Assembly: GCA_031273735.1 (NCBI GenBank)
Contig: JAISRI010000059.1
Span: 1-17,533 of the forward strand
Direction: 5' to 3'
Length of the DNA: 17,533 bases
Origin: Helicobacteraceae bacterium
GTDB taxonomy: Bacteria > Campylobacterota > Campylobacteria > Campylobacterales > SZUA-545
Part shown: in pieces, positions 6,230 to 13,473 of the stretch
How the letters are laid out: every line of letters begins with the position of its first letter
Numbering within the stretch: the stretch's first letter is position 1
Translations under genes and position numbers: made by a program
Notes under the pieces: generated by a model
What the model saw: the letters and a program-made list of their open reading frames with translations, nothing else
Told to the model about the DNA's origin: nothing
Database searches by the model: none

Positions 6230-8499
6230 GCGCGCTTCCGCAATCTGTTAATGAAGATTTTGAGGTTTTCAAAAAACAATACGGCGATTTTATCGAGGGC
6301 AGATCGGATAGTTTGCTGTTTAAAACAATTCGCGTTCCTTTCGGTATTTACGAACAGCGCGAAGCCAATACTTATATGGTTCGCGTTAAGCTCTCCGCGG
6401 GATATATTACGCCCGCGCAACTTTTGGCGCTCGCGGATATATCGATCGCTTACGCAAACGGCTCGCTACACGTAACGACTCGCGGCGGGGTTCAACTACA
6501 CTACGTTAAGATAGAAAACTTTCTAAACGTTATAGAAGCGCTACACAAAAACGGCTTAACGGGCAGGGGCGGCGGCGGAAATACGGTTCGCAATATAACC
6601 GCCGATCCCTATTCTGGAATCGCTAAAGATCAGATTTTTGACGTAACGCCCTATGCGTTAGCTCTTAATCGCAAGATGTTGGAACAAAAAGATTCATACG
6701 CTCTGCCAAGAAAATATAAAATAGCCTTTAGCGCAAGCCAAGTCGATCGCGGCGGAGCGACTTTGATAGACGTTGGTTTTATAGCTAAAATAAAAGATGG
6801 TAAAAGAGGCTTTAGCGTCTTCGTAGCCGGCGGTATGGGAGCGAAGCCTAAGGTCGGCGTTAAGTTTTTAGATTTTCTGCCCGAAGAGGAGATATTTCTT
6901 TTATCGCAAGCGATTAAAGAGGTCTTTAACGAAAAAGGCAATAGGAAAAATAAAAATAACGCGAGACTTAGATTTTTAGTGGAGGAGCTAGGCCTTGGCG
7001 AGTTTAGAAAAGAGGTCGATTTTAAGATTGAGAAAATAAAATCAAGCGGAGTAGATTGGCGGCTTAATTTTGAAAGTTTTAGCGAAATCGCGCCGATCGA
7101 AAATCCAATCTCTCCAAGGTTAAACGACGAGCAAAAATTATGGTTGGATCGTTACGCAATTCCGCAAAGGCAATCGGGCTATTTTAGCGCGAAAATCGCG
7201 CTTCAATTAGGCGATATTAGCGCGCAAAACGCGAAATTATTAGCGAAAAAACTAATAGAGATCGCGCCCGATAGAGATACGCTTCGCTTTGGAAACGATC
7301 AGAATATCTATCTTAGAAATCTTAGCTTAAGCGAGCTAGTCGATCTATACGAGACGGTTAAGCAAATATCGCCAATAGCTTCCAAAGCGGCAATCATTGG
7401 AGATAGCGTCGTATGCACGGGCGCGGCGACCTGCCAACTTGGTATTACGATACCGCGAGGCGCTATAGCGTCGATCGAAAAAAAGTTAAAAAAAGAAAAT
7501 ATAGCGCTTGATTCTTTGCAAGGTTTTAAGATACATATTTCAGGCTGTCCAAATAGTTGCGGCAGACACCATATCGCCGATCTAGGTTTTTTTGGAAAAG
7601 TCCTAAGAGAAGACGGCGTCGCATACCCAGCATATAGCATATTAGTCGGCGCTAAAGTCGGCGAAAATATCACTCGCTTTGCAAAACAAACGGCTTCTGT
7701 AAGCGCGTATTATCTTCCCTCGTTTATATCCGATCTGTTAAAGCTATGGATCGATAATAAAAGCGAGTATAAATCATTTGCGGATTGGATAGATAGCGGC
7801 GGCGAAGAAGAGGTTGTGAAAATCGCGAATAAATACGCAAAAATCCCTAGTTTCGACGAGGATAAAAACCCATACTACGACTATACCGCAAACGAGATTT
7901 TCTCGCTAAAAGGCAGAGGCGCGGGCGAATGTAGCGCGGGAATGTATGATCTGATCGACGCCGATAAAAAGGCGCTACAAATCGCGCTCGAAGAGAACAA
8001 TTTTACAGCCGTTAGAGCGCTTGCCGCAAGGATGTTGCTAATAACGCGAGGCGAGGAAGCAAGAAGCGAAAGCGAAGTTCTGGCGGCATTCAAAAAACTA
8101 TTTATAGATACGGGGCTGATCGGCGCCGCTTTTACTCCGTTATTAGAGGGCGACGCAAGCGCAAAAGTCGTTGATCTAGCAAAAGCGGTAGTAGAGCTTT
8201 ACGCGACTATGGATAACTCTTTGAAATTCGCCGTAGAGCGCGAAAAAAAGATCGAAGTAAAACCTAAGCAAAACGCTAATCGATTCAAAGATTATCGCGG
8301 CGTTTCCTGCCCTATGAACTTTGTTAAAACCAAGATGGATTTAGCGCAGATGAAAAGCGGCGAGGTTTTGGATATTTTACTAGACGATGGCGCTCCGATC
8401 GACAATGTACCAAGATCGGTCGAAGGCGAAGGGCATACAATTTTAGAGCAGACTAAGCAAAACGGCGATTATTGGTTGGTGAAAATCCGCAAAAAATGA
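6226..8499 (+). CDS. Siroheme sulfite reductase with helical module and C-terminal TusA-like domain
   Basis: This 757-residue hemoprotein should reduce sulfite to sulfide with six electrons. Residues 30-540 are the duplicated nitrite/sulfite reductase fold. TTRGGVQLHYVK (84-95) and GRGGGGNTVRN (113-123) mark the first half. The [4Fe-4S]-siroheme ligands are Cys397-x5-Cys403 (CTGAATC) and Cys441-x3-Cys445 (CPNSC). Residues 563-670 form an unassigned, mostly helical segment beginning GRGAGECSAGMYDLIDAD. Residues 686-757 are TusA/SirA-like with the hallmark Cys-Pro at 695-696 (RGVSCPMNFVKTK). That domain could accept or pass on sulfur, and the preceding genes make the sulfur acceptor HcyS. The start is ATG 6226, coupled to hcyD. 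Sulfite rather than nitrite is inferred from the operon. The flavoprotein electron donor is not in the window. Confidence 0.88.
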   Translation: MSALPQSVNEDFEVFKKQYGDFIEGRSDSLLFKTIRVPFGIYEQREANTYMVRVKLSAGYITPAQLLALADISIAYANGSLHVTTRGGVQLHYVKIENFLNVIEALHKNGLTGRGGGGNTVRNITADPYSGIAKDQIFDVTPYALALNRKMLEQKDSYALPRKYKIAFSASQVDRGGATLIDVGFIAKIKDGKRGFSVFVAGGMGAKPKVGVKFLDFLPEEEIFLLSQAIKEVFNEKGNRKNKNNARLRFLVEELGLGEFRKEVDFKIEKIKSSGVDWRLNFESFSEIAPIENPISPRLNDEQKLWLDRYAIPQRQSGYFSAKIALQLGDISAQNAKLLAKKLIEIAPDRDTLRFGNDQNIYLRNLSLSELVDLYETVKQISPIASKAAIIGDSVVCTGAATCQLGITIPRGAIASIEKKLKKENIALDSLQGFKIHISGCPNSCGRHHIADLGFFGKVLREDGVAYPAYSILVGAKVGENITRFAKQTASVSAYYLPSFISDLLKLWIDNKSEYKSFADWIDSGGEEEVVKIANKYAKIPSFDEDKNPYYDYTANEIFSLKGRGAGECSAGMYDLIDADKKALQIALEENNFTAVRALAARMLLITRGEEARSESEVLAAFKKLFIDTGLIGAAFTPLLEGDASAKVVDLAKAVVELYATMDNSLKFAVEREKKIEVKPKQNANRFKDYRGVSCPMNFVKTKMDLAQMKSGEVLDILLDDGAPIDNVPRSVEGEGHTILEQTKQNGDYWLVKIRKK

Positions 8500-9740
8500 A
8501 CGTCCTTCAGATCGCGCTTACGCCGAAAAAAGTTTTATTGATCGGCGCGGGTAAAGCCGCCGTTCTTAAGGCGCGAAGCGTATTGCAAAGCGACTGTTCT
8601 CTTACCATTATCGCGGAGGCGATCAGGGACGATTTTTTTTCCGATAAAAATGTAAAAATCGCCAAGTTTGATTTAGCTTTTCTGCAAAATAGAGAATTTG
8701 ATATTGCGATCGACGCGACAGGCGACGATCGGCTATCAAAAGAATTGTTTAATCATAGAAAAGAATATGGTTTTTTGCTTAATTGCGTCGATAAACCGGA
8801 GTTTTGCGATTTTTATTTTGGAGCGGCGTTTAAGAACTACGATCTAAGCGTTAATGTCAGCACCGGCGGAGCTTCGCCAAAATACGCGCAAGAAATACGC
8901 GATCTTATTCAAAAAATTATTCCGATTAGATCGCAAGAGTTTTACGAGACGTTAAAATTAAATCGAAAAAGCGCCGAAAAACAAGCCAAAAAAACGGGTA
9001 AGGTCTTTTTGATCGGTTGCGGAACTGGAAAAGCGGAAAACTTGACGCTAAGAGCTTTGCAAACGCTAAGCTCGATCGACGTCGCTTTAATAGATAATCT
9101 TGTCGGCGAAGAGATTGTAAAACTTCTGCCAAACGAGTGTATAAATATTGACGTTGGAAAACAAAAAGGGCGACATAATTTTTCGCAAGACGAGATCAAT
9201 AATAAAGCGCTCGAATACGCCAAAGCGGGCTTAAACGTAGGGCGGCTTAAGGGCGGCGATCCGTCGATATTTGGACGGCTCTTCGAGGAGGCGGAGTTTT
9301 TACATAGAAACGGCGCGGAATGCGAAACGATAAGCGGAGTAACTTCCGCTTTTGCGGGCTGCGTATTGGGCGGCATAACTCCGACGCTACGCGGATTTTC
9401 AACGGGAGTTTTGATCGTTTCGGCGCACTTAAAAGAGGCGCTTTTTAACGACGAATGGGTGAAAAAACTTAATAATTGCGCTTATACGACGATCGTTTTA
9501 ATGGCGCATAGTTTTGCCGCAAAGATCGTTCAGAGCGCGAAAGAAAAAGGGATAGATTTATCGTTAAACGCCGCTTTTATCTCAAAGATCGATTCCGCCG
9601 ATCAAACGACGATTGTAGGAACGCTTGGCGACTTAGAAAAAATGGCGAAACTGTGCGAAAAACCGGCGATTCTAGTCATAGGAAAAGCGCTATCTCAAGC
9701 CGCAAAAATCCCGCATATAGGTAAGCGTATTTTTCTATAA
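8496..9740 (+). CDS. cysG: Siroheme synthase CysG (dehydrogenase/chelatase plus SUMT)
   Basis: This 414-residue, two-domain enzyme makes siroheme, the cofactor of the upstream sulfite reductase. Residues 1-150 are the NAD-dependent precorrin-2 dehydrogenase/ferrochelatase (nucleotide loop LLIGAGKAA at 14-22; VDKPEFCDFYFGA at 98-110; STGGASP at 122-128). Residues 168-400 are uroporphyrinogen-III C-methyltransferase with FLIGCGTGKAENLTLRA (171-187), the SAM-site motif GRLKGGDPSIFGR (249-261) and ISGVTSAFAG (279-288). I place the start at ATG 8496, which overlaps the sir stop by 4 bases. The frame is open eight codons further up to a TTG at 8472, but that would lie deep in sir. It is the last gene of the operon; no clear terminator follows. 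Confidence 0.92.
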   Translation: MNVLQIALTPKKVLLIGAGKAAVLKARSVLQSDCSLTIIAEAIRDDFFSDKNVKIAKFDLAFLQNREFDIAIDATGDDRLSKELFNHRKEYGFLLNCVDKPEFCDFYFGAAFKNYDLSVNVSTGGASPKYAQEIRDLIQKIIPIRSQEFYETLKLNRKSAEKQAKKTGKVFLIGCGTGKAENLTLRALQTLSSIDVALIDNLVGEEIVKLLPNECINIDVGKQKGRHNFSQDEINNKALEYAKAGLNVGRLKGGDPSIFGRLFEEAEFLHRNGAECETISGVTSAFAGCVLGGITPTLRGFSTGVLIVSAHLKEALFNDEWVKKLNNCAYTTIVLMAHSFAAKIVQSAKEKGIDLSLNAAFISKIDSADQTTIVGTLGDLEKMAKLCEKPAILVIGKALSQAAKIPHIGKRIFL

Positions 9741-9765
9741 ATCGCGTCAAACATATTGGGGTTTC

Positions 9766-9879
9766 AGAGCGAAGAAGACGAAAATCTAAATACAACGTAG
9801 CGCCTCCGTATTAAGGTTTACGAGCGATAGATCGACGCTTCGCGAGAATCGCCGTATTTGATTTAGATTCCAGCGCTCT
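9766..9879. repeat. Imperfect inverted repeat in the intergenic gap
   Basis: AATCTAAAT (9783-9791) is mirrored by ATTTAGATT (9861-9869), and AGAGCG (9766-9771) by CGCTCT (9874-9879). An alternative inner pairing is AAATAC (9788-9793) with GTATTT (9854-9859). The arms enclose about 70 bases. It may be a structured RNA, a decayed mobile element or chance. Confidence 0.4.
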
Positions 9880-9949
9880 TACGCGATCGCGTCTATTATC
9901 GGCGAAGCGACGGCAATAGCGGGACAAGAACGGCAAGAGAAGGCTATGT

Positions 9950-9955
9950 TAAAAT
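9950..9955 (+). promoter_or_regulatory. Possible -10 box for the HepT-like/ispE/smpB/comF unit
   Basis: TAAAAT lies 26 bases before the start at 9982, within the larger string ATGTTAAAAT. No -35 match is found at 16-18 bases upstream. Its position relative to the AAAGG site (9971-9975) is suitable for a short leader. Confidence 0.3.
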
Positions 9956-9981
9956 CCGCGTAATAAACGTAAAGGCAAACA

Positions 9982-10323
9982 ATGCAACCGACAGATCAGC
10001 TTATCGTCCGCTTTATTTTGGAACGCGGCAAGGAAATCTACGACGCGCAAAAACGTTTTGGCGCCGACCCCGCTATTTTGGCAAGCGATAGGGCGTATTT
10101 CAACGCGATCGCAATGGGTTTATTGCAGGTAAGTTTTGCCGCCAAAAAGCTCTCTTCGGGGTTTCGCGCCAAACAAAAAAAGGTCGAGTGGGCAAAAATC
10201 GACGGCTGGCAAGAGCCGATCGCCGATCGCTACAGATCGCTAACGGCGCTCGATCTATGGGCGGCGCTAGAGGTTTTCGCGGAACTCTACGGCGCTTGTT
10301 TTGTCGCCGAAGATTCGCTTTGA
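9982..10323 (+). CDS. HepT/DUF86-like HEPN protein, catalytic motif lost
   Basis: This 113-residue helical protein has the layout of the HepT (DUF86) family: an N-terminal helix (QLIVRFILERGKEIYDAQ), then ILASDRAYFNAIAMGLLQVSFAAKKLSSGFRAK, and the W.KI.G segment before the active-site helix. HepT toxins carry R-x4-6-H in a stretch resembling GMRNxxxHxY. Here the aligned stretch is GWQEPIADRY (residues 75-84), in which Arg is replaced by Gln and His by Asp while Tyr is kept. RNase activity is therefore unlikely. No MntA nucleotidyltransferase partner lies next to it. It has an AAAGG ribosome site at 9971-9975, and its stop overlaps the ispE TTG start, so it is apparently translated with ispE. 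In related genomes csrA often sits in this place; the protein does not resemble CsrA. The family assignment is by eye. Confidence 0.65.
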   Translation: MQPTDQLIVRFILERGKEIYDAQKRFGADPAILASDRAYFNAIAMGLLQVSFAAKKLSSGFRAKQKKVEWAKIDGWQEPIADRYRSLTALDLWAALEVFAELYGACFVAEDSL

Positions 10324-11111
10324 CCTCTCATAAAATCTACGACGCGCCGTCAAAACTCAATATCTTTTTGAAGATTGTCGGCAGAAGAGAGGACGGCTAC
10401 CATCTGATCTCGTCGCGCTTCGTCCGCTACGACGCTCTGCGCGATAAGTTGTGGTTTGAAAACGCGAGCGCGAAGGGTTTTGATATAGTAGGCGACTTCA
10501 ACTGCCCGATCGAAAACAATTCGATCTACCGCGCTTTTACGCAACTTAGTCGTATCTATCCTAGCAAAGAGCTATTCGATTTTGCCGCCGCGCATAAGGT
10601 GATCGTTTATAAACAGATTCCAAGCGGCGCGGGGCTAGGCGGCGCAAGTAGCGACGCGGCGACTTTTTTAATGATGATCAACGAGGCGGCGGGACTAAAA
10701 CTATCTAACGAAGAGCTAACTCAAGTCGGCGCGAAAGTAGGCGCGGACGTAGCGTTTTTCTTAAGCGGCTATGCGGCGGCAAACGTAAGCGGAATAGGCG
10801 AAAAAATCGAGCCGTTTTCGGAGATTACTCCGCGCTTTACTCTTAAAACGCCGCCGATCTTATGCGAAACTCCAAAGGTTTATCAAACCTTTAGATTAAA
10901 CTATAGCGATCGGGCGCAATCCAACGCAAAATTAGCCGATCGCCTGCTTACTATGACAAGCGCGGATATTTTGCGCGCCGAATACGAAGCGCAAGATTTA
11001 AACGATCTGCTCTTGCCGGCGCTAAAAAGCTATCCTGAGTTGATGGAATATAGAGAGGACGGCTGGTTTTTTAGCGGAAGCGGAAGCGCGTTTTTTAGGA
11101 GCGAATTATGA
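10320..11111 (+). CDS. ispE: 4-diphosphocytidyl-2-C-methyl-D-erythritol kinase
   Basis: This 263-residue GHMP kinase phosphorylates the 2-hydroxyl of CDP-methylerythritol in the MEP isoprenoid pathway. Evidence is the N-terminal signature APSKLNIFLKIVGRREDGYH (9-28) and the ATP loop PSGAGLGGASSDAA (101-114). The C-terminal glycine motif FFSGSGSAFF also fits. The start is assigned to TTG 10320 because family homology begins a few residues later and the codon overlaps the stop of the upstream gene (TTGA). The frame is open further upstream to 10188, but that part only shadows the HepT-like gene. The ribosome site is weak, so translation probably depends on coupling. It overlaps smpB by 4 bases. 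Confidence 0.9.
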   Translation: MTSHKIYDAPSKLNIFLKIVGRREDGYHLISSRFVRYDALRDKLWFENASAKGFDIVGDFNCPIENNSIYRAFTQLSRIYPSKELFDFAAAHKVIVYKQIPSGAGLGGASSDAATFLMMINEAAGLKLSNEELTQVGAKVGADVAFFLSGYAAANVSGIGEKIEPFSEITPRFTLKTPPILCETPKVYQTFRLNYSDRAQSNAKLADRLLTMTSADILRAEYEAQDLNDLLLPALKSYPELMEYREDGWFFSGSGSAFFRSEL

Positions 11112-11557
11112 CGATTGAAAATCGCAAAGCGCGCCATAATTTCGAGATTCTAGAAACCTACGAGGCGGGAATCGCGCTTGAAGGAAGCGAAGTGAAAAGT
11201 ATTAGGGCGGGAAAAGCGAGCCTAAACGAAGCCTTTGCGCGAGTTATACGAAACGAGGAGATTTGGCTCTTTGGCATGCATATAACTAGATACGAAAACT
11301 CCGATTCGCGCCTAGCGCCCGACGAAAGCCGATCGCGCCGCCTTCTACTGCATAAAAAAGAGATTCGTAAAATCGCCGAGCGCGTTAATTTAGAACGGCT
11401 TGCAATCGTGGCGTTAAAGCTATATTTTAACTCTAAAAACCGCGCAAAAATCTTAATCGCTTTGGCGCGGGGCAAAAAGCTACACGATAAACGCGAGGCG
11501 ATCAAAGAGCGCGACGTAAAATTAAACATTAAACGAGCGCTAAAAAGAGGCGGCTAA
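11108..11557 (+). CDS. smpB: SsrA-binding protein SmpB
   Basis: This 149-residue RNA-binding protein partners tmRNA in trans-translation rescue of stalled ribosomes. Family features are NRKARHNFEILETYEAGIALEGSEVKSIRAGK near the start (5-36), LEG-EVKS and NLEEAF-like segments, SRRLLLHKKEI (76-86) and the basic tail that enters the ribosome (KKLHDKREAIKERD...KR). Length is normal for the family. The ATG overlaps the ispE stop by 4 bases and the stop overlaps the comF start by one (TAATG). The tmRNA gene itself is not in the window. Confidence 0.95.
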   Translation: MTIENRKARHNFEILETYEAGIALEGSEVKSIRAGKASLNEAFARVIRNEEIWLFGMHITRYENSDSRLAPDESRSRRLLLHKKEIRKIAERVNLERLAIVALKLYFNSKNRAKILIALARGKKLHDKREAIKERDVKLNIKRALKRGG

Positions 11558-12120
11558 TGCGCTGTTTGCTCTGCGAAAAATTAAGCTGGAGATATATCTG
11601 TTCCGAATGCGATCGCTCAATCGACGTTCGCGTCAAAATACATACTTTACGGGAGCTTAAAGCGATTACCTTTTACGAGTTTGGCGATATAGAGCCGCTA
11701 ATAAAAACGAAGTATTATCCCTTTGGCTCTCTTGTATTAAAATATCTAGCGATTAAGGCGTTTAAGCCGTTTTTTAGCGAAATTAAACTTGACGAAAACG
11801 CGGCGCTCGTCCCAATCGACGATCGTTTGAACGCGTGGTATTCGCACTCTGCGCTCTTAGCCAAAGCTGGCGCGGCGGGTATGGTTACGCCGCGTTTTGG
11901 TTCGCTTCGCGCCCGATCCAAAGAGAAATACGCGGGGCAGACGCTCGCCTTTCGCAAATCGCATCCGCGCCGTTTTATCGTTAAGCCTTTTGCGGAAACG
12001 AACGCGATCATATTAGACGATCTAATCACGACGGGAACGACGCTTCTAGAAGCCGCCGCCGCTCTTGAAAAACGCGATAAAAATCCGCTCTTTGCCGTCG
12101 CCCTCGCCCGCGCCGACTAA
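11557..12120 (+). CDS. comF: ComF-family phosphoribosyltransferase-like protein
   Basis: This 187-residue protein has an N-terminal zinc-finger-like set of cysteines (C3, C6, C15, C18) and a type I phosphoribosyltransferase fold, with the PRPP-binding loop AIILDDLITTGTTLLEA at 150-166. Both are hallmarks of ComF/GntX proteins, which support DNA uptake in naturally competent bacteria. The precise biochemical role is not settled. The segment RSKEKYAGQTLAFR (120-133) stands where most ComF proteins have Q..L....R..N, so it is a divergent member. It is the last gene in the ispE cluster and converges with the Zeta-like gene after 19 bases, with no clear terminator. Confidence 0.82.
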   Translation: MRCLLCEKLSWRYICSECDRSIDVRVKIHTLRELKAITFYEFGDIEPLIKTKYYPFGSLVLKYLAIKAFKPFFSEIKLDENAALVPIDDRLNAWYSHSALLAKAGAAGMVTPRFGSLRARSKEKYAGQTLAFRKSHPRRFIVKPFAETNAIILDDLITTGTTLLEAAAALEKRDKNPLFAVALARAD

Positions 12121-12139
12121 TAGATCTTCGCGCTTTTAA

Positions 12140-12742
12140 TTATTGAATAATCTTAGGCAAATACTCTTTTAGCCATTCTAACTTATTGCGCTCGACAAAA
12201 AAAGTTATGAGTTTTTCGTTGAAATCTAAAAGGCGTATCGGTTTATCGCCTGAATTGTCAATCAGAATAAACGTATTGGCTACCTCTAAACATTGCGCCA
12301 TAAGTTTTATAGATTTATAGTATCTTGATATAACTTTATCCGTTGGGACGTTATGCCCGCCGCTTAGAACGCGGCTACGAATACGATCTATATTGATCTG
12401 CGGATCTTTGGTTACGATATAGATCGCCGTTATGAAATAATCTTTTGATTTGGCGTATTTAAGAAACTCCAATTTTTCGCTAGTTGAAAAAACGGATTCA
12501 AAGCTAAACGATCTTCCTTCGGCGATCGCGTTATAGCGTTGCGCTTCCGCCTTTTTCATCGCTTCTATGTATACCCCTTTATTCTCTTTATATCTCTTAT
12601 CTAGGTTGTTATCGGGGCAGATGTAATAAGAGGGACACATTCCCTGTTCTATAAAGTCGTTAACCAGCGTAGATTTGCCCGAACCGTTAGCGCCCGCAAA
12701 TAAAAATAGCTCTTTATCGCGTTTGTTATTCGTTACTTGCAA
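12140..12742 (-). CDS. Zeta-toxin-like P-loop kinase
   Basis: This 200-residue protein has Walker A GANGSGKST at 17-25, a PDN segment at 43-45 and SFSFESVFS (78-86). It continues with DPQINIDRIRSRVLSGGHNVP (113-133), RYYKS (140-144) and IDNSG (161-165). Together these match chromosomal Zeta toxin/UDP-N-acetylglucosamine kinase-type proteins. Such toxins phosphorylate UDP-GlcNAc and block wall synthesis. Activity here is inferred from the family, and some relatives may be simple ATPases. The start is TTG 12742, overlapping the upstream small gene by 10 bases, as in toxin-antitoxin operons. The gene is visibly more AT-rich than comF and fabZ and runs against them, which suggests acquisition. 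Confidence 0.78.
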   Translation of the reverse strand: MQVTNNKRDKELFLFAGANGSGKSTLVNDFIEQGMCPSYYICPDNNLDKRYKENKGVYIEAMKKAEAQRYNAIAEGRSFSFESVFSTSEKLEFLKYAKSKDYFITAIYIVTKDPQINIDRIRSRVLSGGHNVPTDKVISRYYKSIKLMAQCLEVANTFILIDNSGDKPIRLLDFNEKLITFFVERNKLEWLKEYLPKIIQ

Positions 12743-12906
12743 CTAGCGCGTCGCTTAACGCCCAAAGCTCTTCTGGTTTTGCGAGCGGCTGAATCTAGGT
12801 TTTTTTTTACCTCCTGATAGGGCGCGATTTTTATATTATCTATAGCCGCTCTTATACGATCGATTTTCGTCGTTTGTTCGTTTGACGCGCGAGCCGTTTT
12901 CGACAT
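12733..12906 (-). CDS. Small basic protein, candidate antitoxin of the Zeta-like kinase
   Basis: This 57-residue protein is not recognised. About 16 Lys/Arg against 5 Asp/Glu make it strongly basic, with a KTRRALGVKRR cluster at 43-53. A helix-prone middle (TTKIDRIRAAIDNIKIAPYQEVKKNLDSA) could bind a partner. I chose the ATG at 12906 because it follows an AAGGAG box on the minus strand (around 12911-12918). The frame is open upstream to 13047, but that would run across the fabZ promoter and start. It overlaps the Zeta-like gene by 10 bases and precedes it, which is the usual place for an antitoxin. It does not resemble the acidic Epsilon antitoxin. Confidence 0.6.
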   Translation of the reverse strand: MSKTARASNEQTTKIDRIRAAIDNIKIAPYQEVKKNLDSAARKTRRALGVKRRASCK

Positions 12907-13020
12907 TTTCGCTCCTTTTTGCCCTAATTGCCGCATTATCGCGCACAATGGCTTAATAAAATAAGCGTTCAGCGCGGCTAAAGTAGAATATACGCGATTA
13001 TATTCTTGGCAAGGACGGTT
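12907..13020. promoter_or_regulatory. Divergent promoter region between the Zeta unit and fabZ
   Basis: This 114-base gap must hold promoters in both directions. For fabZ, TAGAAT at 12984-12989 is a plausible -10 box and leaves a leader of about 25 bases before the start. For the minus-strand pair, a GATAAT-like -10 element lies near 12935-12941. Neither has a good -35 box. The fabZ ribosome site AAGGA is at 13011-13015. Confidence 0.4.
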
Positions 13021-13473
13021 ATGGTATTGGACGTAATGCAGATTCAAAGGATTTTACCCCACCGCGTTCCGTTTTTATTGGTCGATCGCGTTACGAAAGT
13101 CGAGGTTGGCGAATATGTGGAAGCGTATAAAAACATCTCGATTAGCGAACCCGTTTTTCAGGGGCATTTTCCCGAACACCCGATCTATCCTGGCGTGATG
13201 ATTATCGAGGGAATGGCGCAGGCGGGCGCGGTTTTGGCGTTTTACGCGGGCGATATGAGCGAGGAGGCGGTAAAAAATAAGGTCGTTTATTTTATGAGTA
13301 TCGACTCGGCGAAGTTCAGAAAGCCTATCCGCCCGGGCGATCGGCTTGATTACAAAGTCAAAGCGCTAAAACGAAAAGGGGCGGTTTGGGTTTTAGAGGC
13401 TACGGCAAGCGTAGATGGCGAGCTTGCGTGCGAGGCGACGCTAAAAGCGATGGTCGTCGATAAACAACAATGA
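13021..13473 (+). CDS. fabZ: 3-hydroxyacyl-ACP dehydratase FabZ
   Basis: This 150-residue hot-dog-fold dehydratase of fatty-acid synthesis has the catalytic His49 and Glu63 in GHFPEHPIYPGVMIIEGMAQ (48-67). MQIQRILPHRVPFLLVDRV (6-24) is the classic N-terminus. I place the start at ATG 13021, five bases after AAGGA. A TTG at 13006 and an ATG at 13036 are alternatives in the same frame. It supplies unsaturated acyl-ACP for chain elongation and sits directly before lpxA, which uses 3-hydroxyacyl-ACP for lipid A. The stop overlaps lpxA by 4 bases. Confidence 0.95.
   Translation: MVLDVMQIQRILPHRVPFLLVDRVTKVEVGEYVEAYKNISISEPVFQGHFPEHPIYPGVMIIEGMAQAGAVLAFYAGDMSEEAVKNKVVYFMSIDSAKFRKPIRPGDRLDYKVKALKRKGAVWVLEATASVDGELACEATLKAMVVDKQQ

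Larger units (their letters stand above)
9741..9981. other. Gene-free gap between the sulfur operon and the HepT/ispE cluster
   Basis: The 241 bases have stops in all forward frames. The best reverse frame is also interrupted, and no recognised protein remnant was seen. No tRNA or known small RNA could be identified. Contents that can be pointed to are an imperfect inverted repeat (9766-9879), one GCGATCGC octamer (9883-9890) and a possible -10 element near 9950. There is no hairpin followed by a T run for cysG. Confidence 0.6.

Noticed and set aside
10188..10319. Upstream extension of ispE to a start at 10188
   Set aside because: It lies wholly within the HepT-like gene in another frame, is Arg-rich shadow sequence, and IspE homology begins just after TTG 10320.
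12907..13047. Longer minus-strand small protein starting at 13047
   Set aside because: It would read through the fabZ ribosome site and start. The ATG at 12906 has its own AAGGAG box.
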